Shown: positions 8,327 to 14,380 of the stretch, in pieces
How positions within the stretch are numbered: the stretch's first letter is position 1
Layout of the letters: each line of letters starts with the position of its first letter
NCBI RefSeq assembly: GCF_010206195.1
Contig: NZ_VIQT01000021.1
Coordinates: forward strand, 62,001-126,000
Direction of reading: 5' to 3'
DNA length: 64,000 bases
DNA from: Anaerotruncus colihominis
GTDB lineage: Bacteria > Bacillota > Clostridia > Oscillospirales > Ruminococcaceae
Notes under the pieces: generated by a model
The model's database searches: none
What the model was told of the DNA's origin: nothing
The model's input: only the letters and a program-made list of their open reading frames with translations
Program-made: the position numbers and the translations under genes

Positions 8327-8732
8327 AAAACAAAAGGTATGGGTTGCCCGCATTTGGGAGTATGAAATAAAAGAATGGGTGCTGCTGGCCCACGCATCAG
8401 CGCCGCAAAGGTTTGACCTTACGCTGCACAATGAGCTGTTGGGGCGCGCTAAATACTCAAAAGATCAATTCGGGATGGTCTGGCTTGATTTTAATATCTA
8501 CAAGAGCGAAACCGAAGACCATATCAGCCACAATATCCTTGTCAGCTATCTGCCGGAAGGTTTCCGCCCGAAAGATAACACGCTTATCCCGGTTTGGGTC
8601 GGCAAGAGCGAAGGCGACAACACAAAAATGATGGGGAACCTGATCCTTTATCCCAGCGGCGAAATCTGGTTCTATGTGGGATATGGCGTCACAGTCCGCA
8701 GTTTTACAGCGCAGTGCGGATTTTACATCTGA
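8327..8732 (+). pseudogene. Start-less tail-fibre tip cassette, plus orientation, truncated
   Basis: The frame from about 8327 encodes QKVWVARIWEYEIKEW and then LLAHASAPQRFDL to the stop at 8732. It is almost identical to the C-terminal half of the fibre protein at 11993-12757 but on the opposite strand; differences include LVSYLP for LVGYLP and VTVRSFT for IEVRSFA. There is no constant N-terminal part, no ribosome binding site and no crossover site upstream, and homology breaks off near 8310. Its stop abuts the stop of the convergent fibre gene at 8733. It reads as a silent, probably frozen, cassette at the outer edge of the tail locus. Confidence 0.75.
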
Positions 8733-9434
8733 TTATGGCGCGGCCAGATACGTAAGGCTGTTAATAAAGCACGGCGTATTGGCAGCTATATTCCCCGTTT
8801 TATAGACCGTCATAGCGCCGTTTGTTCCGATGCTGATTGTCCCGCCGCCTGAGCCGCGCATCCAAAAAGCGATCTCAAGCCGGGACGCAGGCCGGAACCC
8901 TTCCGGCAACGTCCCGATCACACTCTCATGCGCAATCTCTTTCGAACTGGTAAAAGACAGGTTTATGACAACCTCCCCATTTTGCTTTTTGTATATGGAA
9001 TTGTTTGCAAACATGTTAATCCCGGAAGCAAGAGCCACTGTATATCCTTTCGGCCGTTCTGCCGTTGCTATGGGCCGCCACCCTCGCCAGAGGCCGTAGC
9101 TTTTACAGTTTTGCCACATAACACGCGTGAGGTTGTCGCAGACGATCAGTATCCCGTAGCCACTGCCTGTCTCCCAATCCTTACGGTCCAGCGCCAGCAC
9201 AGACACATGGACCGTATTGCCAGCAGGCAGATCCGGCGGATAATTTTTTCCCGCGGGGATTTTTCCTTCATACCGGTATATCCCATTTTGCAGGGTAAAA
9301 ATATCCACCGTCTCGTCAATATTAACAGGCATTGCTTCCGCCTTATTTGACAATTGCGTCTCTACAGCGGCAAAGTTGCGGTTGAGCATCTCGTTTGCGT
9401 CCTGCATCCCCTTGGTAAAAGTCTCAAAACTCAT
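8733..9434 (-). CDS. Phage tail fibre protein, variant 1 (constant N-terminus plus tip)
   Basis: A 233-residue fibre with N-terminus MSFETFTKGMQDANEMLNRN and then FAAVETQLSNKA, shared with the fibre gene at 12757. The protein diverges after SNKA. The tip contains GYTVALASGINMFANNS, YKKQNGEVVINLSFTSS and the recurrent LPEGFRP motif found in all tips of this locus. It is presumably a receptor-binding fibre at the distal end of a contractile tail. A good ribosome binding site (AGAGAGGG) precedes the ATG. A 20-bp crossover-like site (9339-9358) sits at the constant/variable border. It lies after an XkdX-type gene, as the last expressed gene of the tail operon. Confidence 0.75.
   Translation of the reverse strand: MSFETFTKGMQDANEMLNRNFAAVETQLSNKAEAMPVNIDETVDIFTLQNGIYRYEGKIPAGKNYPPDLPAGNTVHVSVLALDRKDWETGSGYGILIVCDNLTRVMWQNCKSYGLWRGWRPIATAERPKGYTVALASGINMFANNSIYKKQNGEVVINLSFTSSKEIAHESVIGTLPEGFRPASRLEIAFWMRGSGGGTISIGTNGAMTVYKTGNIAANTPCFINSLTYLAAP
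9339..9358 (-). repeat. Putative crossover site 4 in fibre variant 1
   Basis: Plus strand CGCCTTATTTGACAATTGCG, at the codons for QLSNKA. One base differs from site 1 (12662-12681). Confidence 0.55.
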
Positions 9435-9480
9435 TTTTCCCTCTCTTTCCTGTGTTTAAAGGCGTCCATACAAGCGCATC

Positions 9481-9612
9481 TCATCCTTGCCCTGTAATTT
9501 TTGCCCCCTGCTCCCGGCTGATCCAGCCTGCGGCAACAAATACCTGCACCTGATCCGCGCCGTAAATCCCAAGATCATAATACATCTTGATCTGGTCATA
9601 CCAATCAAACAT
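9481..9612 (-). CDS. XkdX family phage protein
   Basis: A 43-residue protein, MFDWYDQIKMYYDLGIYGAD followed by QVQVFVAAGWISREQ, the pattern of the short XkdX family found after tail-fibre genes in PBSX-like phages. Its function is not known. The ATG overlaps the stop of the upstream gene by eight bases (CATG within VKRHV-stop), so translation is probably coupled. The same overlap geometry recurs at 11033-11040 in the paralogous module. Confidence 0.8.
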   Translation of the reverse strand: MFDWYDQIKMYYDLGIYGADQVQVFVAAGWISREQGAKITGQG

Positions 9613-10036
9613 GCCGCTTCACCCCTTCCTGCACTTGCAAAAGCTGCATCATCAACATGGAATTGGATTGCTGCAATTGTTTTATAGCAGCCTCCTGCTG
9701 CGCCAGTTTCAACGCCATATCGGCAAGTCCCTGTTCTTCCCGGCTCAGTGCCGGAGACGGCGGGGCCGGATACTCCGTCTCCCACACCGTAATTTCTTCA
9801 TCCGTAGCGGATTCCATCCATTCCGAGCCTTCCCACACCGGCTTGATAAATCCATCCGCGCCAGCATGGGGGCGCATCACGGGCGGCGCTGTATCTATCA
9901 GGCGCTCCCCTTCCGAAAGCGTGTAGTACTGGGCTTTCTCTTGTAATTGGCCGGTTTCATCTGGTTCATTGAGCACCAGCACAAACATCTTGTATGCATT
10001 CTGCGCATCAACGACACAACAGTGTCTATAATTCAT
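9605..10036 (-). CDS. Fibre-associated protein (XkdW-position), copy 1
   Basis: A 143-residue protein paralogous to 11033-11566; both share RHCCVVDAQN, ERLIDTAPPVMRPHAGADGF and a G-S-E-W acidic segment. The C-terminal third is a glutamine-rich helix likely to form a coiled coil. By position (after a fibre, before XkdX) it corresponds to the tail-fibre accessory or assembly proteins of PBSX-like clusters; that role is inferred. ATG 10036 is chosen because AAAGGGG lies at the right distance and the N-terminus then matches the paralogue; an earlier start would add six residues. Confidence 0.7.
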   Translation of the reverse strand: MNYRHCCVVDAQNAYKMFVLVLNEPDETGQLQEKAQYYTLSEGERLIDTAPPVMRPHAGADGFIKPVWEGSEWMESATDEEITVWETEYPAPPSPALSREEQGLADMALKLAQQEAAIKQLQQSNSMLMMQLLQVQEGVKRHV

Positions 10037-10050
10037 ATGATCGACCCCTT

Positions 10051-10722
10051 TCATTGTCCGGCATATGTGATTACAAATGACAGAGCCGCACCGCCTGTCG
10101 ATGTCGTAGCGCTAGTTGATATTTGTCCGTTGCCATGTACAAATATCATGACTGCGACCGGCGCGCCGTCCACAAATTTCATTGCTGGCGTTTCAAATGG
10201 AGCCGGCGGCCAAAACCCCCTGGGGAGCGTGGCAATTACGTCGCTTCTTTCGATCGCGGAATTTTTTTTTACCGACCCCCATATGGTTACTTCCCCGAAT
10301 GCGTTACGTTGGTAATATGGCTGCTGATATTTAGTCCATCCCTCCGCCAATGGAAGTTCAAATTTTTGCGGCGCTGATGCGTGGGCCAGCAGCACCCATT
10401 CTTTTATTTCATACTCCCAAATGCGGGCGACCCATACCTTTTTTGCTAGGCGCGGTGATGTGACAATCAGTGTCCCAAACGCGCAGCCGCCGTGCTCTAT
10501 GCCGAAACTTGTAAGAAGCTGGGCGTAAAAATCCCCGGCGTTATAATCCGTCATGGAATACGCCGCGTCGTCCAAATGGGCGTTTACTTCCGCCGTCATG
10601 GCGGCGATATGGTAAAGCCCCGCGTGCGGGAGCTGTCGGGGCGATGAGAATTCCGTTATCACAGTCCCGGCGTAATAGTCGGACTGCAATGTTTTAAACT
10701 CCCCAAGCGCCGCCTTATTAGA
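10051..10722 (-). pseudogene. Start-less tail-fibre tip cassette, minus orientation
   Basis: An open frame of 223 codons that begins directly after an in-frame TAG with SNKAALGEFKTLQSDYYAG, at exactly the point where fibre variants 1 and 2 leave their constant N-terminus. The first 115 residues match fibre 11993-12757 almost base for base (10372-10722 against 12315-12672). After LLAHASAPQ it switches to a different tip (KFELPLAEGWTKYQQPYYQ) ending SFVITYAGQ, with the common LPRGFWPP variant of the LPEGFRP motif. It has no start codon or ribosome binding site of its own. It looks like a silent donor tip that needs recombination to be expressed. Confidence 0.72.
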
Positions 10723-10730
10723 CTAAGGCG
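10711..10730 (-). repeat. Putative crossover site 2 (perfect arms)
   Basis: CGCCTTATTAGACTAAGGCG. The arms CGCCTT/AAGGCG are perfect and extend to GCCGCCTTA/TAAGGCGGC over 10709-10732. It lies at the 5' border of the silent minus-strand tip. Confidence 0.6.
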
Positions 10731-10738
10731 GCTGTATA

Positions 10739-10768
10739 GGAGGCGGGAACCTGCCCGCCTCCTTTTTT
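10739..10768 (+). terminator. Intrinsic terminator, plus-strand polarity
   Basis: GGAGGCGGG (10739-10747), loop AACCTG, CCCGCCTCC (10754-10762), then six T. Its polarity opposes the tail operon, so it would stop rightward transcripts from the inverted cassettes or from outside the locus. Confidence 0.75.
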
Positions 10769-10769
10769 C

Positions 10770-10886
10770 TTACAGGGAGACATCGAGATCGACGAGGATA
10801 TCCTGTACCTGCTCCTTGAGCAGCGCCGGGACATCGTCCAGCGTCTTCTTACCTTTCACGATCAGCGTCGCGTAAACAACTGCCAT
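10770..10886 (-). CDS. CD1375-type phage miniprotein
   Basis: A 38-residue protein, MAVVYATLIVKGKKTLDDVP followed by ALLKEQVQDILVDLDVSL. It resembles the short CD1375-type proteins found beside tail-fibre genes in Clostridial phages and tail-like particles (from memory of that family). GGAGG lies about nine bases before the ATG. A related miniprotein gene precedes it at 10936. Function unknown. Confidence 0.68.
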   Translation of the reverse strand: MAVVYATLIVKGKKTLDDVPALLKEQVQDILVDLDVSL

Positions 10887-10935
10887 TATGCATACCTCCT
10901 TCCGGCAGAATATTTTTGCGAGAACGAGAAAAAAA

Positions 10936-11040
10936 CTACTCATTTTCGAGCAGCTCTCTCACCTCGGCCTGTAAGGCATTGGGTACGTCCCCGATTGCCT
11001 TTAAGCCCTTGCGAATCAGCTCCGCGTATACTTTAGCCAT
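10936..11040 (-). CDS. Second CD1375-type phage miniprotein
   Basis: A 34-residue protein, MAKVYAELIRKGLKAIGDVP followed by NALQAEVRELLENE, alignable without gaps to the next gene (K/VYA.LI.KG...DVP..L..V...L). Its ATG overlaps the end of the upstream gene by eight bases and uses the GGAGGGAGGTG inside that gene as ribosome binding site. Function unknown. Confidence 0.68.
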   Translation of the reverse strand: MAKVYAELIRKGLKAIGDVPNALQAEVRELLENE

Positions 11041-11566
11041 TTACTTCACCTCCCTCCAGTGCCGTCACACGCGCTTGCAGCGCAAGCATGGATTCGTACA
11101 CTTCGGCCAGCGCGAGCAGGGCGTCCGTGTTCTGCCTGTCCGCTGTCTCATACGCTTCGGCCTGCGCCAGCATGATCGTCGTTGCCTGATCGTCCGCCGC
11201 CTCGTATGCCTCAACGAGCGCCATCTGTGTGTCTGTCATCTGCGTCTCCAGAGATGCGATGCGTTCACTTTCGGAAGGCGGCCCAGGAGGCGGGGCGGGG
11301 TGCTCCGCTTCCCATGCCTCGATTTCCTCGCTTGTGGCGGATTCTATCCACTCTGAGCCTTCCCAAGCCGGTTTGATAAATCCATCCGCACCGGCATGGG
11401 GGCGCATCACAGGCGGCGCTGTATCTATCAGGCGTTCTCCTTCCAAAAGCGTGTAGTACTGAACCCTTTCCTGTATCTCTCCGGTTTCATCCGATTCATT
11501 AACTACCAGCACAAGGGTTTTGTATCTGTTTTGTGCGTCAATGACGCAGCAATGTTTGTAATCCAT
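11033..11566 (-). CDS. Fibre-associated protein (XkdW-position), copy 2
   Basis: A 177-residue protein paralogous to 9605-10036, sharing YKHCCVIDAQN, ERLIDTAPPVMRPHAGADGF and GSEWIESATSEEI. The C-terminal half is a long heptad-rich helix (SERIASLETQMTDTQMALVE and onward) that should form a coiled coil. It follows the fibre of variant 2 in the transcription direction and is coupled to a miniprotein by an eight-base overlap. A role in fibre assembly or attachment is inferred from position. The crossover-like site 3 lies only 27 bases before its start codon, so inversion would also change what precedes this gene. Confidence 0.7.
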   Translation of the reverse strand: MDYKHCCVIDAQNRYKTLVLVVNESDETGEIQERVQYYTLLEGERLIDTAPPVMRPHAGADGFIKPAWEGSEWIESATSEEIEAWEAEHPAPPPGPPSESERIASLETQMTDTQMALVEAYEAADDQATTIMLAQAEAYETADRQNTDALLALAEVYESMLALQARVTALEGGEVNG

Positions 11567-11592
11567 GCTGTCATTCCTTTCTCATAAATGTT

Positions 11593-11612
11593 CGCCTTGG
11601 TCTAATAAGGCG
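11593..11612 (+). repeat. Putative crossover site 3 (inverted relative to the others)
   Basis: Plus strand CGCCTTGGTCTAATAAGGCG; its complement CGCCTTATTAGACCAAGGCG differs from site 2 by one base. TCTAATAAGGCG encodes SNKA at the start of the plus-strand tip. Confidence 0.6.
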
Positions 11613-11963
11613 GAGATCGGGAGCCGGCCTTTTTACTCTTTTCCGTTCCAGAGTGGATTTTTTGGTAGTCTGACATACTCAAAAAATCAATTCGGAGAAG
11701 TTATACTTAGAGGCGATATTGCAAGAGATGCCGGAGCCCCTTTTACGGCCGGCGACGACTATGTATTTGGCTGTCTGCCGGAAGGATACCGCCCCGGGAA
11801 TAATGCGGGAGCTTGGATAGTGGTGGGGTTGAGAGCTGCGAACAATACCGCCAGTATATTAGGCTGCATACTTATTAAACAGAACGGTGAAGTATCAATG
11901 CACGCACCACGTGATACGACTGCAGAGTCAATCGTGCTTATTACAAGTATTTTCACTGTATAA
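11601..11963 (+). pseudogene. Start-less tail-fibre tip cassette, plus orientation, with crossover site
   Basis: From the SNKA codons of site 3 the plus-strand frame encodes AEIGSRPFYSFPFQSGFFGS, YSKNQFGEVILRGDI, the LPEGYRP form of the shared tip motif and KQNGEVSM, ending SIFTV (120 residues). These motifs parallel YSKDQFG, LPEGFRP and NGEV in the expressed tips, so this is an alternative tip on the wrong strand. A short open extension upstream lacks a plausible ribosome binding site. Inversion between site 3 and site 1 would fuse it in frame to the constant N-terminus and give a fibre of about 148 residues. Confidence 0.75.
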
Positions 11964-11992
11964 TATTGCTTTAGCCTTACGTATCTGCATAA

Positions 11993-12757
11993 TCAGATGT
12001 AAAATCCACATTGCGCCGCAAAGCTGCGGACTTCGATACCATATCCCACATAGAACCAGATTTCGCCGCTGGGATAAAGAATCAGGTTTCCCATCATTTT
12101 TGTGTTGTCGCCTTCGCCCTTGCCAGCCCAAACCGGAATAAGCGTGTTATCTTTCGGGCGGAAACCTTCCGGCAGATAGCCAACAAGGATATTGTGGCTG
12201 ATGTGGTCTTCGGTTTCGCTCTTGTAGATATTAAAATCAAGCCAGACCATCCCGAATTGATCTTTTGAGTATTTAGCACGCCCCAACAGCTCATTGTGCA
12301 GCGTAAGGTCAAACCTTTGCGGCGCTGATGCGTGGGCCAGCAGCACCCATTCTTTTATTTCATACTCCCAAATGCGGGCGACCCATACCTTTTTTGCTAG
12401 GCGCGGTGATGTGACAATCAGTGTCCCAAACGCGCAGCCGCCGTGCTCTATGCCGAAACTTGTAAGAAGCTGGGCGTAAAAATCCCCGGCGTTATAATCC
12501 GTCATGGAATACGCCGCGTCGTCCAAATGGGCGTTTACTTCCGCCGTCATGGCGGCGATATGGTAAAGCCCCGCGTGCGGGAGCTGCCGGGGCGATGAGA
12601 ATTCCGTTATCACAGTCCCGGCGTAATAGTCGGACTGCAATGTTTTAAACTCCCCAAGCGCCGCCTTATTAGACAATTGCGTCTCTGTAGCGGCAAAATT
12701 GCGGTTGAGCATCTCGTTTGCGTCCTGCATCCCCTTGGTAAAAGTCTCAAAGCTCAT
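11993..12757 (-). CDS. Phage tail fibre protein, variant 2 (currently expressed orientation)
   Basis: A 254-residue fibre with the constant N-terminus MSFETFTKGMQDANEMLNRN and then FAATETQLSNKA, followed by a tip that starts ALGEFKTLQSDYYAG. The middle (AGLYHIAAMTAEVNAHLDDA to LLAHASAPQ) is shared with the silent cassette at 10051. The last 100 residues with YSKDQFG and LPEGFRP are shared with the plus-strand cassette at 8327. It is likely the receptor-binding fibre of the tail-like particle. Its stop is 30 bases from the stop of a convergent alternative tip, the arrangement seen in the Mu G segment. The ribosome binding site is GGGAGGG. Confidence 0.8.
   Translation of the reverse strand: MSFETFTKGMQDANEMLNRNFAATETQLSNKAALGEFKTLQSDYYAGTVITEFSSPRQLPHAGLYHIAAMTAEVNAHLDDAAYSMTDYNAGDFYAQLLTSFGIEHGGCAFGTLIVTSPRLAKKVWVARIWEYEIKEWVLLAHASAPQRFDLTLHNELLGRAKYSKDQFGMVWLDFNIYKSETEDHISHNILVGYLPEGFRPKDNTLIPVWAGKGEGDNTKMMGNLILYPSGEIWFYVGYGIEVRSFAAQCGFYI
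12662..12681 (-). repeat. Putative crossover site 1 in fibre variant 2
   Basis: Plus strand CGCCTTATTAGACAATTGCG, covering the QLSNKA codons. It is inverted relative to site 3, so recombination between them would invert about 1.09 kb. Confidence 0.6.
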
Positions 12758-12772
12758 AAAGTCAATCCCTCC

Positions 12773-13198
12773 CTATATCAGCCGGATATACAGGCTGTCC
12801 GTCTGGTTGTCGGGCCATGTCACCGTGTATTCCCGGTCGTTCATTTTGTGCAGCGTCGGGTTTGTGCCGAGCCGCGCAATGCTTTTTGTCGTCATGACGG
12901 TCAGCGACTGGCTGCTGTGATAAACCGCCCGCGCCGGATACTGCGCGGTGTCCGTGCCGCCCAGCGGGCCTTCGTCAAGCCCTGCCACGCCAAGCCCGTA
13001 TTGCAGCGCGCCGAGCGTCACCTGCGGATACGTCCCAAGCCCGTGATCAATGCGCACCAGCTCGCCTTCTGTCTCCAGCGCCGCGGACAGCCGGTGCAGC
13101 GCATCGTCTGTTTTGTCGAACGCCGCTCCAAAGTCGTCCACATTGCATTCGTCATCCTGTTCCGGAATTCGAAGCCCATACCATTTGCTTTCTCTCAA
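12773..13198 (-). CDS. Tail-fibre-region protein, function unknown
   Basis: A 141-residue protein. The N-terminal YGLRIPEQDDECNVDDFGAA resembles the opening of phage fibre proteins such as the neighbour at 16162 (KYKLKKPAPEDFADIADINE), where an IP or KP segment leads into D-rich helices. The rest (VTLGALQYGLGVAGLDEG and HSSQSLTVMTTKS) may be a beta-rich tip. The start overlaps the stop of the YmfQ-like duplicate by four bases (ATGA). It lies directly before the invertible fibre gene and may be its proximal partner. Confidence 0.55.
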   Translation of the reverse strand: MRESKWYGLRIPEQDDECNVDDFGAAFDKTDDALHRLSAALETEGELVRIDHGLGTYPQVTLGALQYGLGVAGLDEGPLGGTDTAQYPARAVYHSSQSLTVMTTKSIARLGTNPTLHKMNDREYTVTWPDNQTDSLYIRLI

Positions 13199-13614
13199 GC
13201 AAGCACCTCCTCACGCAGCGCGCGGTGCGTCGTCCCGCGCAGCATCCTGTGCAGCCGCGGCCGGAGCATCCTGTGCGTGTTGTACCGCAGCTCCAGGTCA
13301 ATGACCATGTTCGCCGGGACAACACGGCTAAGCAGCGCCGCCGCCTCGTCCATCGCCCGTTTTTCCCACAGATATACGCGTACAAACACGCGATACTCCC
13401 TATAAATGACTTCCAGCGTGTATCCATCCGGCCCGCAGACGCCGTCCAGCATCAGGCGCAGCGTCCGCTCGGTAAACGGGAGCTGTTCGTTGAGCCGGGC
13501 CAGAACCGCCGCCCGCCGCGCTTCCACGCTGTCGGTCCCACGCGGCCGGATACCGAGCATCCTCTCCCACCGCGCAAGCCCCTGCTCGAAGGAAATTCGC
13601 CTTATGCAGGCCAA
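13195..13614 (-). pseudogene. Truncated duplicate of the YmfQ/XkdU baseplate gene
   Basis: From about 13590 downward, EQGLARWERMLGIRPRGTDS and the next 60 residues repeat the middle of the intact YmfQ-like gene at 16163-16711 with few differences. The N-terminal third is missing and replaced by ACIRRISF, read from a different frame of an XhlA-like fragment. The C-terminal 60 residues (VYLWEKRAMDEAAALLSRVV) differ from the intact copy. The only available start is a TTG in the foreign part. It marks the border of a duplicated fibre module and may be untranslated or contribute only a partial baseplate protein. Confidence 0.6.
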
Positions 13615-13657
13615 GGCAGTCCCGCTGCGGATCTACGATGCATTTTTCATCCGCCAT
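13591..13657 (-). pseudogene. N-terminal fragment of an XhlA-like (haemolysin/holin accessory) gene
   Basis: An ATG with AGGGA upstream encodes MADEKCIVDPQRDCLGLHKA and then NF before running out of frame into the YmfQ duplicate. A start with CIVDPxRDCxGLxKA is, as I recall, characteristic of XhlA-type proteins of Clostridial phages, which normally follow the fibre genes and help lysis. Only about 22 codons survive. No remainder is visible elsewhere in the locus. Confidence 0.45.
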
Positions 13658-13677
13658 ATGTGCGTTCCCTCCTTCTG

Positions 13678-14364
13678 TTATACAGCTTCCTCCCAGCCAT
13701 ATACGTTCGGTTCCCACACATTGTTGCCAGCCGTACTGACCCAGTGTTTCCCATTGTACGATACCTTCGCGCCGAGCGGGTAGGTATCGATAGCGCCTAC
13801 AGGCTGACTCCACTCCGGCCATTCGCCGGTCGGGTCGCCAATCTCTTTCCACTGGCTCGGCGCGGCCTCGGGCGTCCAGGTTTCCTGAGAGGTGTGCGCC
13901 TGCAAGCATCGGTAGAGCCTGCCGTTATATTGGCAGATAGCGCCCTCAGCGTAGGCTATAGAGCAGGCCCACATAGAAAATTGTTCAGCATGTTCGGCGA
14001 TCGTGGTATCGTCAAACGCGCCGTTCTCCGCCATGCGGACGAACATAAGGCTCGCCACTTCCGACGCTTTGGCCCTTGCCAGCGCGGCGCGGTTTTGCTC
14101 GGTCGTGTAGAACTCTCCGGCGTGATAGAAATAATAACCGGCTTTGACCTCAGGCGGAACAGCGTCCACCTCAACGAGCGTATGGCTCTCGTTGGCATAC
14201 CCAAAAGGCGCGGTGGGCCAGAAGGTATCGGAATCGTTGGAATAGATTGCGTCTGCATCTTTCTCGTCGCTCAGGATAACGACGCCGTTGTCCTGCTGGC
14301 GCACATAGCTCGGGTGCTTGCAGATTTCCGCAATCAGATTATTAGAGTTAATGATTAGGTACAT
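13678..14364 (-). CDS. Fibre-associated protein with two CBM5/12-like carbohydrate-binding repeats
   Basis: A 228-residue protein. Residues 1-130 contain YLIINSNNLIAEI and a helical region seen in other fibre-associated phage proteins. The C-terminal 90 residues hold two repeats of the chitin-binding CBM5/12 pattern, each with a G.ICQYNG or GAKVSYNG strand followed by tryptophans (ETWTPEAAPSQWKEIGDP; NNVWEPNVYGWEEAV). It probably binds cell-surface polysaccharide at the tail tip. ATG 14364 is chosen because it has GGAGGAA upstream; a longer open frame runs into the previous gene. It directly follows the large fibre gene. Confidence 0.72.
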   Translation of the reverse strand: MYLIINSNNLIAEICKHPSYVRQQDNGVVILSDEKDADAIYSNDSDTFWPTAPFGYANESHTLVEVDAVPPEVKAGYYFYHAGEFYTTEQNRAALARAKASEVASLMFVRMAENGAFDDTTIAEHAEQFSMWACSIAYAEGAICQYNGRLYRCLQAHTSQETWTPEAAPSQWKEIGDPTGEWPEWSQPVGAIDTYPLGAKVSYNGKHWVSTAGNNVWEPNVYGWEEAV

Positions 14365-14380
14365 TGCGCATTCCTCCGTT

